Origin: an uncultured Pelagibacteraceae bacterium
Lineage (GTDB): Bacteria; Pseudomonadota; Alphaproteobacteria; Pelagibacterales; AG-422-B15
Length of the DNA stretch: 64,000 bases
Assembly (NCBI GenBank): GCA_902577765.1
Contig: CACHAK010000002.1
Location: 62,001-126,000, forward strand
Direction of reading: 5' to 3'
Shown here: piece by piece, positions 1 through 10,546 of the stretch
Layout: each line of letters begins with the position of its first letter
Position numbering within the stretch: position 1 is the first letter of the stretch
Program-made: the position numbers and the translations under genes
The notes under the pieces: generated by a model
Database searches by the model: none
What the model saw: only the letters and a program-made list of their open reading frames with translations
Told to the model about the DNA's origin: nothing

Positions 1-2
1 AA

Positions 3-353
3 GAAATATTTGGGCCAGTATTATCTGTTGTACGTCAACCTACTTTTGATGATGCTTTAAAAATGGTTAACGATCATGAATTCGGAAACGGTACGACCAT
101 TTATACACGTGATGGTGACACAGCTAGAGCTTTTGCTAATCAATGTAAAATTGGAATGGTTGGAGTAAATGTTCCTATACCTGTTCCTATGGCTTTTCAT
201 AGCTTTGGTGGTTGGAAAAGATCCTTATTTGGGGATCATGCAATGCATGGTATGGACGGAGTTAGGTTCTTTACGCGTCTTAAAACTGTTACTTCGAGAT
301 GGCCAACTGGTATCAGAAAAGGTGCTGAATTTACCATTCCAACCATGAAGTAA
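3..353 (+). CDS. mmsA: Methylmalonate-semialdehyde dehydrogenase, C-terminal part
   Basis: This is the 3' end of a gene cut by the window edge; the frame is open from base 3. The visible 116 residues begin with [10 protein letters not shown], the conserved block after the catalytic cysteine in aldehyde dehydrogenases, and continue through [20 protein letters not shown], which is typical of the CoA-acylating methylmalonate-semialdehyde subfamily. That enzyme oxidises methylmalonate or malonate semialdehyde with CoA and NAD to propionyl-CoA or acetyl-CoA in valine, inositol and beta-alanine breakdown. The catalytic Cys and the NAD-binding half lie outside the window. An internal ATG at 63 is not the true start. 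Confidence 0.93.
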   Translation, partial: EIFGPVLSVVRQPTFDDALKMVNDHEFGNGTTIYTRDGDTARAFANQCKIGMVGVNVPIPVPMAFHSFGGWKRSLFGDHAMHGMDGVRFFTRLKTVTSRWPTGIRKGAEFTIPTMK

Positions 354-414
354 ATATTTAATTTATCTTGATTTTAATCGCTATCTAGTTAGTTTACCGA
401 GCTATAAACTCATC

Positions 415-1377
415 ATGACAAATAAAAAAATATCACTTATAGGAGCTGGACAAATCGGAGGAACACTTGCTCATTTAGCTGCCATGAAAGAGCTTGGAGA
501 TATAGTTCTTTTTGATCTGATGTCTGGACTGGCAAAAGGTAAAGCTCTTGATATAGCTCAGTCCTCAGCCATAGATGGTTTTAGCGTTTCCTTGTCTGGT
601 ACTGATAATTATGAGGATACAAGTGACTCTGATGTCATCATTATAACAGCTGGGGTTCCTCGAAAACCAGGAATGACTAGAGATGACCTTTTAGGAACAA
701 ACTTAAAAATTATCAAGCAAGTAGCTGAAGGTATTAAATCAACTTCTCCTAATGCCTTCGTTATTTGTATTACAAATCCACTGGATGTAATTGTTATGGC
801 TCTTCAAAAATATTCAGGGCTTCCAAAAAATAAGGTTGTTGGTATGGCTGGAGTTTTAGATACTTCACGTTTTAAATATTTCTTATCACAAGAATTGAAT
901 GTTCCAATTAGCGAAGTAGACTCATTTGTTCTTGGTGGTCACGGCGACACAATGGTTCCAGTTCCAAATCGAACTATGGTTAGTGGTGAAAATCTGACTG
1001 ATTTAGTGAACAAAGGAAAAATTTCAAAGGCTAGGCTTGACGAGATAATTGATAGAACCAGAAAAGGTGGGGCCGAAGTTGTTAAGTTATTAGAAACCGG
1101 ATCCGCTTTTTATGGGCCGGCAGCCTCGGGAATTGAAATGGCCGACTCATATCTAAATGATAAGAAAAAAACGTTACCATGCGCAGCATATTTAAATGGT
1201 GAATACGGTATTTCAGACTTATATGTTGGAGTACCTGTTGTTATTGGCTCAGCGGGAATTGAAAAAGTTGTTGAACTTGATTTAGACGAAGAAGAAAAAA
1301 AATTTTTTAAAACTTCAATCGAAGCAGTCAGCGAGCTATTTGAAGCAGCAAAAAATATTGATTCTTCACTTAGATAA
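415..1377 (+). CDS. mdh: Malate dehydrogenase (NAD)
   Basis: Catalyses malate + NAD to oxaloacetate + NADH in the TCA cycle. The 320 residues show GAGQIG at 10-15 (dinucleotide loop), D34 at the end of the second strand (NAD preference), the substrate loop with R83 and R89, N121, R152 and the catalytic H176 in GHGD. Arginine at the first substrate-loop position favours malate over lactate. This is the short LDH-like bacterial MDH type. It is the first gene of a tight operon: the sucC ATG follows its stop codon directly. The 61 bp upstream show no convincing promoter, so it may also be read from mmsA. Confidence 0.96.
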   Translation: MTNKKISLIGAGQIGGTLAHLAAMKELGDIVLFDLMSGLAKGKALDIAQSSAIDGFSVSLSGTDNYEDTSDSDVIIITAGVPRKPGMTRDDLLGTNLKIIKQVAEGIKSTSPNAFVICITNPLDVIVMALQKYSGLPKNKVVGMAGVLDTSRFKYFLSQELNVPISEVDSFVLGGHGDTMVPVPNRTMVSGENLTDLVNKGKISKARLDEIIDRTRKGGAEVVKLLETGSAFYGPAASGIEMADSYLNDKKKTLPCAAYLNGEYGISDLYVGVPVVIGSAGIEKVVELDLDEEEKKFFKTSIEAVSELFEAAKNIDSSLR

Positions 1378-2535
1378 ATGAATATACACGAACATCAAGC
1401 AAAGGAATTATTTGACGGTTATGATATACCTGTGTCCACAGGAAGCGTTGCATATGAAAAAAGTCAGATAAATGAAGCAGTTGGAAAAGTTAAAGGCCCG
1501 ATTTGGGTTGTTAAAGCACAAATTCATGCAGGTGGCAGAGGCAAAGGTGGGGGCGTTAAAGTAGTTTCTTCAAAAGAAGAAGCTGTAAATGAGGCTGAAA
1601 AAATGTTTGGTATGAATTTAATAACGCCTCAAACAGGCCCATCAGGAAAAGAAGTAAAACGAATTTATATTGAAAATGGGTCAGATATTAAAAAAGAATT
1701 ATATCTTTCTTGTTTATTAGACAGAGCAACTAGCAAAGTTGCCTTTATTGTATCTAAGATGGGAGGCATGGACATCGAAGCAGTTGCAAAAGATACTCCT
1801 GAACATATAACAACTGTTCAAATAGAACCTTCAATAGGTGTTACAGAAAAAGATATAAATACAATTAGTACAGCTTTTGAACTCGAAAAAGATCTTGAGA
1901 GTCAACTTTCTGATCTTATAAAAAATATGTATAAATTTTTTTTAGAAAAAGATGCTAGTCTTGTTGAAGTTAATCCTTTGATTATAACTGAGACTGACAA
2001 GCTATTATGTCTCGATGCTAAAGTTAATTTTGACGATAATGCTTTGTACCGCCATCCTGAAATTGAGGAATTAAGGGATGAAAATGAAGAAGATGAATAT
2101 GAAAGAGAGGCATCAAAATTTGATCTCGCATATATAAAATTGGACGGGAATATAGGCTGTATGGTTAATGGTGCAGGCTTGGCAATGGCTAGCTTAGATA
2201 TTATTAAAATGTATGGTGGTGAGCCTGCAAACTTTCTTGATGTTGGTGGTGGAGCTTCTAAAGAAAAGGTTTCGAGTGCATTCAAAATTATTCTTTCTGA
2301 TAAAGGTGTAAAAGGCATCTTAGTTAACATCTTTGGCGGAATCATGAGATGTGACATCATTGCTGAAGGAATTGTTGCCGCAGCAAAGGAATTAGAAATT
2401 TCTGTACCGCTTGTAGTTAGACTTGAAGGCACAAATGTTGATGAAGGTAAAAAGATTCTTGATAATTCAAGTATTGAAATTATTTCAGCCAACGATTTAG
2501 ATGATGCAGCAAAAAAAATAGTTAAGCTAGTCTAA
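1378..2535 (+). CDS. sucC: Succinyl-CoA synthetase beta subunit
   Basis: The nucleotide- and succinate-binding subunit of the enzyme converting succinyl-CoA to succinate with ATP or GTP formation. The 385 residues start with [12 protein letters not shown], the standard beginning of the family. An ATP-grasp domain follows, with the glycine-rich loop [10 protein letters not shown] near residues 53-62 and VEVNPLII near 200. The C-terminal domain carries [10 protein letters not shown], the loop meeting the alpha subunit. Length is normal. It starts immediately after mdh, and its stop overlaps the sucD start by one base (TAATG), so the two subunits are probably translationally coupled. ATP or GTP preference cannot be read from sequence. 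Confidence 0.96.
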   Translation: MNIHEHQAKELFDGYDIPVSTGSVAYEKSQINEAVGKVKGPIWVVKAQIHAGGRGKGGGVKVVSSKEEAVNEAEKMFGMNLITPQTGPSGKEVKRIYIENGSDIKKELYLSCLLDRATSKVAFIVSKMGGMDIEAVAKDTPEHITTVQIEPSIGVTEKDINTISTAFELEKDLESQLSDLIKNMYKFFLEKDASLVEVNPLIITETDKLLCLDAKVNFDDNALYRHPEIEELRDENEEDEYEREASKFDLAYIKLDGNIGCMVNGAGLAMASLDIIKMYGGEPANFLDVGGGASKEKVSSAFKIILSDKGVKGILVNIFGGIMRCDIIAEGIVAAAKELEISVPLVVRLEGTNVDEGKKILDNSSIEIISANDLDDAAKKIVKLV

Positions 2536-3416
2536 TGTCAGTAATAGTTAACAAAGATACAAAACTTATTTGCCAGGGTTTCACAGGATCACAAGGTACC
2601 TTTCATTCAGAACAGGCAATTAAATATGGCACCAACATGGTTGGTGGAGTTACTCCAAAAAAAGGAGGAACAGAGCACTTAGGGTTGCCAGTATTTGATA
2701 CGGTTAAAGAAGCCAAAGATAAAACGGATGCGAATGCCACTGTAATTTATGTTCCACCCCCATTTGCCGCAAAAGCAATTTTAGAGGCAATAGATAGTGA
2801 GATGAACCTAATAGTTTGTATAACAGAGGGAATACCTGTTATGGACATGCTAGAGGTCAAAGATAAATTAAAATCTTCCAAATCACGTCTCATTGGCCCC
2901 AATTGTCCGGGAATTATAACTCCTGATGAGTGTAAGATTGGTATAATGCCAGCACATATTCATCAAAAGGGAAATGTTGGAATTATATCTAGGTCTGGAA
3001 CATTAACTTATGAGGCAGTTTATCAAACAACAGTGGAAGGTCTTGGACAATCCACCTGTATTGGAATAGGGGGCGATCCAGTGAATGGAACCAACTTTAT
3101 TGATTGTTTGGAACTTTTCTTATCCGATCCAGAAACTGAGTCAATAATCATGATTGGTGAAATTGGTGGTTCAGCTGAGGAAGAAGCAGCTGAATTTTTG
3201 AGAAAAGAAAAGGTAAAAAAGCCAACCGTTGGATTTATTGCGGGAACGTCAGCCCCTCCAGGAAGAAGAATGGGACATGCTGGAGCAATTGTATCTGGAG
3301 GGAAAGGTGGAGCAGAAGATAAAATTGAAGCCATGAAGAGTGCTGGGATTCAAATTTCAAATTCTCCAGCAGCTTTAGGATCAACTTTACTTGAGGTATT
3401 AAAGAATCAAAACTAA
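2535..3416 (+). CDS. sucD: Succinyl-CoA synthetase alpha subunit
   Basis: The CoA-binding and phosphorylated subunit of succinyl-CoA synthetase. The 293 residues contain the N-terminal CoA-binding Rossmann domain ([18 protein letters not shown] near 11-28), GPNCPG at 121-126, and H248 in [10 protein letters not shown], which matches the histidine phosphorylated during catalysis. Length and motif order are normal. The gene is the partner of sucC just upstream and is followed after 14 bp by sucA, so the enzymes making and using succinyl-CoA share one transcript. Confidence 0.96.
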   Translation: MSVIVNKDTKLICQGFTGSQGTFHSEQAIKYGTNMVGGVTPKKGGTEHLGLPVFDTVKEAKDKTDANATVIYVPPPFAAKAILEAIDSEMNLIVCITEGIPVMDMLEVKDKLKSSKSRLIGPNCPGIITPDECKIGIMPAHIHQKGNVGIISRSGTLTYEAVYQTTVEGLGQSTCIGIGGDPVNGTNFIDCLELFLSDPETESIIMIGEIGGSAEEEAAEFLRKEKVKKPTVGFIAGTSAPPGRRMGHAGAIVSGGKGGAEDKIEAMKSAGIQISNSPAALGSTLLEVLKNQN

Positions 3417-3430
3417 AATTAAGCTGCTTA

Positions 3431-6391
3431 ATGACAAAGTCATCCATAAACGACATTTTTGATAAAACATCTTTCCTGCACGGTGCAAATGCAGTTTATA
3501 TCGAACAAATGTTCGAAAGATTTCAAAATAATCCCGCTGACATTCCAGATGATTGGAGAACTTTTTTTTCCGGCATTACAGATAACTTAAATCAACAAAA
3601 TATTCTTCGTGCTAGTTGGGCATCTCAAAATGTAGAAACCAATAATGAAGAAGATATTTTAGAAAATATTAATGAGAGTGAAATCAAAATAGAGTCCCAA
3701 ACATTAAATAAAGATAACATTGTTACGAGTGAAGTATTTAAAGAACAGGTTTTTGACTCAATAAGGGCAATAAGACTTATCAGAGCTTATAGAGTTAATG
3801 GTCATCTCGCATCAAATCTGGATCCACTAAATTTAAAAGAAATTAAAACGTATTCTGAACTTGATTATAGAAATTATGGTTTCAAAGAAAATGACCTTGA
3901 TAAAGAAATTTTTATTGACGGAAGTCTTGGTCTAAACTTTGCTAAACTGAGAAATATTATCGAAATACTTAAGGAAACTTATTGCGGATCTATAGGTGTT
4001 GAATTTGTTCACATTCAAGATGCTGATCAAAAGCAATGGGTTCAAGAAAGAATAGAGGAAGTTAGAAATAAAACACAGTTTACCTCAAATGGTAAGAAAG
4101 CAATATTCAAACGTTTGCTTGAAGCTGAAATGTTCGAGCAATTCCTTGATAAAAAATTTATTGGCACCAAAAGGTTTGGGCTTGTTGGCAGTGAGTCGAC
4201 TGTTCCAGGCATTGAGCAAATAATTAAACAAAGCTGCTTAGCAGGAGTCGAGGACATATACATAGGAACTGCACATCGTGGGAGATTAACTCTTCTTTCA
4301 TCTGTTATGGAAGTACCCTTGCGATCAATTATGGCAAAATTTGAGGGTGGAGGAGAGGATCCCAATGAAGTTTTAGGATCCGGAGACGTGAAGTACCATT
4401 TAGGGATTTCAAGTGATAGAGAGTTTGATGATAAAAAAATTCATCTTTCTTTGACGCCAAACCCATCACATTTGGAGGCAGTGGATCCCGTAGTGATAGG
4501 AAAAGTTAGAGCTGAGCAAACATTGCTTCAAGATAAAACAAACGACAGAGTAATAGGACTATTAATTCATGGTGATGCTGCAATGGCTGGGCAAGGTGTT
4601 GTTGCAGAAACTTTTGCGATGTCGCAATTAAGGGGTTTTCGCACAGGAGGTACAATTCATTTTGTTATTAATAATCAAATAGGTTTCACCACAATGCCTC
4701 ATTATGGTCGTTCAGCTCCATACTGTACCGAAATAGCAAAAATCATACAGGCGCCGATATTTCATGTTAATGGAGATGATGTTGAAGCAGTCGTTCATGT
4801 ATGTAGACTAGCAGTTGAATTTAGAAATAAATTTAAAACTGACGTTGTAGTAGATATGTTTTGTTATCGTCGATCTGGCCATAATGAAATGGATTTACCA
4901 GAATTTACACAGCCACTAATGTATCAAAAAATTAAATCTCACCCGTCTACTCTTAAAATTTATGAAAAAAAACTTATTGAAGAAGGTGTTTTAACTAATG
5001 ATGATGTTGAAAATGAAAGATCAATTTACGCCAGTAAATTGAATGCAGAGTTAAAATTTGCAAAGTCGTATAAGCCAAATAAAGCTGACTGGCTTGAAGG
5101 CTCATGGAAAGGTATAACGGTAGCTTCTATCGATGCAAGAAGAGGTAAAACAGCTATTACTGAAAATGAGCTTTTAAAAATTGGGGAAGAAATACATACC
5201 ATTCCAGAAAACTTTAACCCGCATAGAAGAATAAAAAAAATTTATGATGATAGATTATCAAGTATACAAACAGGTAATGGAATTGACTGGGCAACAGCTG
5301 AGTCTCTTGCATTTGCTTCATTGTTATCAGAAGGTTATGGAGTAAGGCTTTCAGGTCAAGACTCGGGCAGAGGCACTTTTAGTCAAAGACATGCAGTTCT
5401 TTATGATCAAGTAAGTGAGAAAAGATTTGTACCATTGAGGCATTTTAGAGAAAAACAAGGATTTTTTGAAATCATTGATAGTTTTTTATCTGAGTATGGT
5501 GTTTTGGGTTTCGAATATGGTTATTCACAAGTTGATCCAAGAACTCTAGTGCTTTGGGAGGGTCAATTTGGTGACTTTGCAAATAATGCTCAGACAATAA
5601 TTGACCAATTTATAACTACCGGTGAGAGAAAATGGTTAAGAATGTCAGGTCTGACATTGCTTTTGCCACACGGCCATGAAGGTCAGGGGCCTGAACACAC
5701 AAGTGGAAGATTAGAGAGATTTTTACAAATGTGTGCCGAGGACAATATTCAAGTTGTAAATTGTACTTCACCCGCAAATTATTTTCATGCTCTTAGAAGA
5801 CAGCTTCATAGAGATTTCAGAAAACCACTAGTTATCATGACACCAAAATCTACATTAAGGCACAAAAAAAATACATCTAGCATTAAAGAATTTATAAATG
5901 GATCAACCTTTCATCGAATTTTAAGAAAAGAACTGACTTCAGAACAAAAATCAAATGTAAATAGATTGCTTTTATGTTCTGGAAAAATATATTTTGAGCT
6001 TGATGACCATCTTGAAAAATTAAAAAAAGATAATGTACATATTTTAAGATTTGATCAATTGTATCCATTTCCTTATGAAGTTTTAAAAGAAGAAGTGTTA
6101 CAGTTTCCAAATGCCGAAATATTTTGGGTTCAAGAAGAGCCATCAAATATGGGAGCATTCAGATTTGTTAAACATCGTATTGAGTCAGTATTACAGGGAA
6201 TAACAGGAAAATATAAAGAACTACTATTTATAGGTAGAAAGGCATCTGCATCTCCTGCTACTGGTATAGCTAATCGTCATGCAGAAAACCAAGCCAATAT
6301 TATAAAGCTAGCTGTAGAGAGGGATATAAATGAAATTAAAAAACACAAGGATGGCGTAACATTAGTTAAATTTAAACTGCCGATTGAATAA
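3431..6391 (+). CDS. sucA: 2-Oxoglutarate dehydrogenase E1
   Basis: The thiamine-diphosphate-dependent decarboxylase of the 2-oxoglutarate dehydrogenase complex. At 986 residues it is full length. The N-terminus (about 14-45, from FLHGANAVYIEQMFERF to DDWRTFF) is the conserved E2-contact segment of E1o. GTAHRGRLTLL, HGDAAMAGQGVVAETFAMSQ and the GDDVEAV block belong to the ThDP and substrate site, and the transketolase-like pyrimidine domain contains HGHEGQGPEHTSGR. The C-terminal WVQEEPSNMGA is characteristic. It sits between sucD and sucB. Confidence 0.97.
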   Translation: MTKSSINDIFDKTSFLHGANAVYIEQMFERFQNNPADIPDDWRTFFSGITDNLNQQNILRASWASQNVETNNEEDILENINESEIKIESQTLNKDNIVTSEVFKEQVFDSIRAIRLIRAYRVNGHLASNLDPLNLKEIKTYSELDYRNYGFKENDLDKEIFIDGSLGLNFAKLRNIIEILKETYCGSIGVEFVHIQDADQKQWVQERIEEVRNKTQFTSNGKKAIFKRLLEAEMFEQFLDKKFIGTKRFGLVGSESTVPGIEQIIKQSCLAGVEDIYIGTAHRGRLTLLSSVMEVPLRSIMAKFEGGGEDPNEVLGSGDVKYHLGISSDREFDDKKIHLSLTPNPSHLEAVDPVVIGKVRAEQTLLQDKTNDRVIGLLIHGDAAMAGQGVVAETFAMSQLRGFRTGGTIHFVINNQIGFTTMPHYGRSAPYCTEIAKIIQAPIFHVNGDDVEAVVHVCRLAVEFRNKFKTDVVVDMFCYRRSGHNEMDLPEFTQPLMYQKIKSHPSTLKIYEKKLIEEGVLTNDDVENERSIYASKLNAELKFAKSYKPNKADWLEGSWKGITVASIDARRGKTAITENELLKIGEEIHTIPENFNPHRRIKKIYDDRLSSIQTGNGIDWATAESLAFASLLSEGYGVRLSGQDSGRGTFSQRHAVLYDQVSEKRFVPLRHFREKQGFFEIIDSFLSEYGVLGFEYGYSQVDPRTLVLWEGQFGDFANNAQTIIDQFITTGERKWLRMSGLTLLLPHGHEGQGPEHTSGRLERFLQMCAEDNIQVVNCTSPANYFHALRRQLHRDFRKPLVIMTPKSTLRHKKNTSSIKEFINGSTFHRILRKELTSEQKSNVNRLLLCSGKIYFELDDHLEKLKKDNVHILRFDQLYPFPYEVLKEEVLQFPNAEIFWVQEEPSNMGAFRFVKHRIESVLQGITGKYKELLFIGRKASASPATGIANRHAENQANIIKLAVERDINEIKKHKDGVTLVKFKLPIE

Positions 6392-6417
6392 TAATCTTAA
6401 AGTGTTAAATATTAAAT

Positions 6418-7656
6418 ATGTCTGTTGAAATCAAAGTTCCTTCTCTCGGAGAAAGCGTTGTAGAGGCAACGGTAGCAAAATGGTATAAGAATGAAGGTGA
6501 CTCTGTATCCGTCGATGAACCACTGCTTGAGCTTGAAACAGATAAAGTAACTCTTGAAGTTCCCTCGCCATCAAATGGCTGTATACAAAAAATCAAGGCA
6601 GAAGAAGGTTCAACTGTTGAAGTTGGTGCAATCTTAGGTTCTATTGATGAAAATGCATCTATAGACCAAAAAGTTAAACAATCGGAACCAGTAATTGAAA
6701 AATCAGTTACGACTCCAGAAAAAATTATTCCTGAGGAAGTAAAGTCTCCACCAAAAGAAGAGATGCCCATTCAAATTGATAATTTAAATAATCAAAAATT
6801 ATCCCCTGCTGTAAGAAAAATTGCTGCTGAAAAGAATATAAATATTAATACTGTAACCTCCTCAAGAGAGGATGGTAGAATTACTAAATCTGACGTCATA
6901 AATTATCAAAATATAGATAAACAAGAAAATACTCCTCAAACAATGAGACAAACTGATAAAAGAGAAGAACGAGTGCCCATGTCGCGTTTAAGGCAAACCA
7001 TTGCGAAACGTCTAAAGGATGCTCAGAATAATGCTGCTATGCTCACTACATTTAATGAGGTTGATATGAGTGAGCTTTTAAAGACACGTAATGATCATAA
7101 ATCAGAATTTGAAAAAAAGTATGGCGTGAAATTAGGCTTCATGTCTTTTTTTGTGAAAGCATGTATAACTGCGCTGAGAGATATTCCTGAAGTAAATGCA
7201 GAAATTGAAGACAACGACGTCATTTATAAAAATTTTTACAATATTGGTGTTGCTGTTGGAACTGATCAAGGTCTCGTTGTACCCGTTGTTAAAGATGCCG
7301 ATAAAAAATCTCTAGTTGAAGTAGAAAAAGAAATCTATCAAATGGGACAGAAAGCTCGTTCTGGCCAATTAAGTATTGAAGATATGCAGGGTGGTACATT
7401 TACAATATCCAATGGTGGTGTTTATGGATCTTTAATGTCAACTCCAATATTAAATCCACCTCAATCAGGAATATTGGGAATGCATAAAATAGAAGAAAGA
7501 CCCATAGCTATTGATGGTGAAATAACAATTAGACCCATGATGTATCTTGCTCTTTCATACGATCATAGAATAGTAGACGGTAAAGGAGCCGTAACTTTTT
7601 TAGTGAGAGTTAAGGAAGGTCTAGAGGATCCAAGTAGATTATTGTTAGGAGTTTAA
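6418..7656 (+). CDS. sucB: 2-Oxoglutarate dehydrogenase E2 (dihydrolipoyl succinyltransferase)
   Basis: The core of the 2-oxoglutarate dehydrogenase complex; it transfers the succinyl group to CoA. Of 412 residues, about 1-77 form a single lipoyl domain with the lipoylated K43 in ETDKV. A Pro/Glu/Lys-rich linker follows. The peripheral subunit-binding domain begins near [12 protein letters not shown], and the catalytic domain ends with SYDHRIVDG (H383, D387). One lipoyl domain is usual for the succinyl-transferring enzyme. The lpd gene starts two bases after its stop. Confidence 0.96.
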   Translation: MSVEIKVPSLGESVVEATVAKWYKNEGDSVSVDEPLLELETDKVTLEVPSPSNGCIQKIKAEEGSTVEVGAILGSIDENASIDQKVKQSEPVIEKSVTTPEKIIPEEVKSPPKEEMPIQIDNLNNQKLSPAVRKIAAEKNININTVTSSREDGRITKSDVINYQNIDKQENTPQTMRQTDKREERVPMSRLRQTIAKRLKDAQNNAAMLTTFNEVDMSELLKTRNDHKSEFEKKYGVKLGFMSFFVKACITALRDIPEVNAEIEDNDVIYKNFYNIGVAVGTDQGLVVPVVKDADKKSLVEVEKEIYQMGQKARSGQLSIEDMQGGTFTISNGGVYGSLMSTPILNPPQSGILGMHKIEERPIAIDGEITIRPMMYLALSYDHRIVDGKGAVTFLVRVKEGLEDPSRLLLGV

Positions 7657-7657
7657 T

Positions 7658-9049
7658 TTGGAACAATTTGATATTACAGTGATTGGCAGCGGGCCTGCTG
7701 GTTACGTTTGCGCAATTAGAGCATCACAACTTGGATACAAAGTTTGTTGTATCGAAAAGGGACAAACGCTTGGCGGTACCTGCTTAAATATTGGATGTAT
7801 TCCTTCTAAATCTCTATTGCATTCTTCTCATTTATTTCATCAAGCTTCAGAACTTAATCAATTAGGCATTAATTTCGATAACGTATCGTTTGATCTAAAT
7901 AAAATAATGAAATCTAAGAATGAAAGTGTCGAGTCACTTACAAGTGGTATCGATTTTCTTTTTAAAAAAAATAAAGTTACAAGAAAATTGGGATTTGCGA
8001 AGTTCATTGACAATGAGCAAATTGAGATTTTAACTGGCGATAGTTCTGAGTTTATTAAATCATCTAAAACAATTATTGCTACAGGTTCAGAAGTTGTTTC
8101 ACCTGAGGGAGTGATCATTGATGAAATTGATATCTTGTCATCCACTGGAGCTTTAAGTTTATCGTCTGTTCCAAAGCACTTAATGGTTATTGGTGCAGGT
8201 TACATTGGCCTGGAAATGGGATCTGTTTGGTCAAGACTAGGGTCAAAGGTAACGGTTATTGAATATGCTGACCGAATACTTCCTGGAATGGACCAAGAGA
8301 TTTCAGATGCTTTTCAAAAAATACTTATTAAACAAGGATTTGATTTTAAGCTCTCTACTGCTTTAAGAAAGGTAAATAAAAGCAACGGCTCGCTTTCTAT
8401 TTCGGTTGAAAACAATGGTCAAACTCTTGATATGGATTGTGACAAAGTTTTAATATCTACTGGTCGAAAACCTTACACTTTTGGTCTGAACTTAGAGAAG
8501 ATAGGAGTAAAAACTAATGATAAAGGCTTTATTGAGACTAATCAGCATTTTAATACTTCGATTGAAAATATTTATGCAATCGGTGATTGTAAAGTAGGGC
8601 CAATGCTTGCCCATAAAGCTTCAGAAGAAGGTACTGCTGTAGCTGAGATTATTGATGGTCAGGCTGGACACGTTAACTATAATACAATTCCATCGGTCAT
8701 TTATACTGCCCCCGAAGTTGCATCAGTTGGAAAAACAGAGGAAGAATTAAAGAAAAACAACATCTCATACAAAACAGGTAAATTTCCGTTTTCAGCAAAT
8801 GGTAAAGCTAAAGTGATGAATGAAACAAGCGGGTTTGTGAAGATCTTATCTGATAAAAATACAGATGAAGTATTAGGTGTTCATATCATTGGAGCAGATG
8901 CTGGCAACCTTATTGGCGAACTCACAATTGCAATGGAGTTTGGAGCATCAGCTGAAGATATTGCAAGAACGTGTCACGCACATCCCACTCTAACAGAATC
9001 AATAAAAGAAGCTGCGTTAAACGTGGATAATCAAGCTATTCATATTTAG
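7658..9049 (+). CDS. lpd: Dihydrolipoamide dehydrogenase (E3)
   Basis: The FAD enzyme that reoxidises lipoyl groups on E2 and reduces NAD. The 463 residues carry the FAD motif GSGPAG near 10-15, the redox-active disulfide C42/C47 in GGTCLNIGC, a second dinucleotide fold (GAGYIGLEMG), and the C-terminal base H442 with E447 in HPTLTE. The start codon is TTG at 7658, chosen because MEQFDITVIGSGPAG aligns with the family start and it lies directly behind the sucB stop. Its last 14 bases overlap the 3' end of the opposing membrane-protein gene, so there is no space for a separate terminator. Confidence 0.96.
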   Translation: MEQFDITVIGSGPAGYVCAIRASQLGYKVCCIEKGQTLGGTCLNIGCIPSKSLLHSSHLFHQASELNQLGINFDNVSFDLNKIMKSKNESVESLTSGIDFLFKKNKVTRKLGFAKFIDNEQIEILTGDSSEFIKSSKTIIATGSEVVSPEGVIIDEIDILSSTGALSLSSVPKHLMVIGAGYIGLEMGSVWSRLGSKVTVIEYADRILPGMDQEISDAFQKILIKQGFDFKLSTALRKVNKSNGSLSISVENNGQTLDMDCDKVLISTGRKPYTFGLNLEKIGVKTNDKGFIETNQHFNTSIENIYAIGDCKVGPMLAHKASEEGTAVAEIIDGQAGHVNYNTIPSVIYTAPEVASVGKTEEELKKNNISYKTGKFPFSANGKAKVMNETSGFVKILSDKNTDEVLGVHIIGADAGNLIGELTIAMEFGASAEDIARTCHAHPTLTESIKEAALNVDNQAIHI

Positions 9050-9626
9050 CTTCTTTTTTTGTCATTAATAAAGTCATCAAGTACAGCCAGACTGCTACAA
9101 CTATATGATAAAAATGCCAACTGAGGTTTGGTTCAAACAGCTGAACTTGTCTAACAATGAAATTAATTAGTATTATTGAAAAAACGAAGCTTGACACGAA
9201 TCGAGAAGAAATTGTTTCTCTTGGTATCAAAAAAGAAAAAATTATTCCAAGAACGAGCCACATAACAGCATATATAATTATTAAATTCTTTGCTTGGAAG
9301 AAAATATATATACTTATCAATGCCATTATAAGCGCAAAAATTAACATTATCTTTTCACTAAGAAACTGACTTTTTTTAATTACGTCTATCGAGATGAGTG
9401 GCACTCCGAATAGAAGTGATAGAGCTGTGAACAATTGATGTGACGACTTCAGCTCGTCATGCATGTTTAAGCCAAACCTAAGGGTTGCTAAAAAAGCAGC
9501 GATTGCGAATACTAAAACTCCAGCAGCAGCAAAGTTAAGCTTATGTTGCAAAAAAATTCTTATTGAATATGTGCCGGCTATTACAATCAGTATTTCGGAA
9601 AGAGCAAAATGAGCTGGAAGCATCAT
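9036..9626 (-). CDS. Polytopic membrane protein of unknown function beside a fatty-acid hydroxylase
   Basis: I do not recognise a specific family. The 196 residues form about six hydrophobic segments joined by short loops, with an N-terminal AHFALSE, a mid loop HDELKSSHQLF, and a C-terminal SWHFYHIVVAVWLYL in which two histidines are four residues apart inside a membrane segment. That HxxxH in the last helix, with an acid and histidine in an earlier loop, recalls the CREST superfamily of membrane hydrolases (alkaline ceramidases, PAQR). This is a resemblance only. Its start overlaps the stop of the upstream hydroxylase by one base, so the two are almost certainly co-expressed. Confidence 0.7.
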   Translation of the reverse strand: MMLPAHFALSEILIVIAGTYSIRIFLQHKLNFAAAGVLVFAIAAFLATLRFGLNMHDELKSSHQLFTALSLLFGVPLISIDVIKKSQFLSEKIMLIFALIMALISIYIFFQAKNLIIIYAVMWLVLGIIFSFLIPRETISSRFVSSFVFSIILINFIVRQVQLFEPNLSWHFYHIVVAVWLYLMTLLMTKKEAKYE

Positions 9627-10546
9627 TAATGACTTTTTATCGCCCTGTTATAATCTTCTTTGATTTGAGTTGAAGTTTTTCGAGTTCCATCATGCGACCA
9701 GCCAGGAGGGCCAAAAAGGTACATAAATCTATCTCTGAGCGAAATACCACGCATTGAAATGTCTTTAAATATATTTGCATATTCTTCAAATAATATTCTG
9801 AGAGGATTCAAAGATGTCATCGGAACTACTAATCCATAGTCACAAGGTTCTTTTGGATCTTCAGCAACAAATGTTCCAAACATCCGATCCCAAACCATTA
9901 GTGTTCCAGCATAATTTGCATCAAGATACTTCGGATTTCTTGCATGATGAACTCTGTGATGTGAAGGTGTATTGAATAAATACTCATACCAGCGTGGTAA
10001 CTTATATATAGTTTGAGTGTGGCACAAATATTGGTAGTAGCCGTTTATAAACACGCAGAATAAAACCATTACTGGATCAAAACCAATAATTACAAGTGGA
10101 ATTTTGAGCATTCGAGTCCCAGTGAAGTGTTTTGTAAATGGTTGTCTTGCGCCCACATCGATGCCCATTCTTTCTGAAGAGTGATGAGTTCGATGCAGCC
10201 CCCAGCCCCATCGCCATCGATGACAAATTCTGTGATGTAAATAAAACGTTAAATCGTCAAGTATGAAGCACAATACCAATGCGCTTAAGGTAAATGGGAA
10301 TGTATAAATCTGAAATTCCTTAGCCCAAAATAAAGCTCCTAAAGTTATAAACGCAAATATGCCATTAACAGGGTAACTTAAAACTCCCATGGACATATTT
10401 AATATCCATTCTTTAAAATCATTTTTACCTTTCAATTTAAAGAAATATATAGCTAATGTTTCTACAACTGCTATTCCAATTAAAATTGGCACCAATAACC
10501 AAAAAAGCTCTAGAGCGGAATATTGGAATAAAAAATCAACTGACAT
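9626..10546 (-). CDS. Sterol desaturase / fatty-acid hydroxylase family membrane diiron oxygenase
   Basis: A predicted integral-membrane diiron enzyme that hydroxylates or desaturates a lipid (fatty acid, sterol, carotenoid or ether lipid); the substrate is not readable. The 306 residues show N-terminal helices (about 15-38 and 50-100) and the histidine clusters of the family: HHRICH near 104-109, HRTHH at 118-122, H176, and HHRVHH at 196-201. Further conserved pieces are YQYLCHTQ and WDRMFGTF. It overlaps the upstream NTF2-like gene by 11 bases and the downstream membrane-protein gene by one base. The trio sits between core metabolic genes and looks accessory. Confidence 0.9.
   Translation of the reverse strand: MSVDFLFQYSALELFWLLVPILIGIAVVETLAIYFFKLKGKNDFKEWILNMSMGVLSYPVNGIFAFITLGALFWAKEFQIYTFPFTLSALVLCFILDDLTFYLHHRICHRWRWGWGLHRTHHSSERMGIDVGARQPFTKHFTGTRMLKIPLVIIGFDPVMVLFCVFINGYYQYLCHTQTIYKLPRWYEYLFNTPSHHRVHHARNPKYLDANYAGTLMVWDRMFGTFVAEDPKEPCDYGLVVPMTSLNPLRILFEEYANIFKDISMRGISLRDRFMYLFGPPGWSHDGTRKTSTQIKEDYNRAIKSH

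Noticed and set aside
1902-2492. Long antisense open frames within sucC and other core genes
   Set aside because: They show no family motifs, lie wholly inside well-identified genes and reflect codon bias on the opposite strand.
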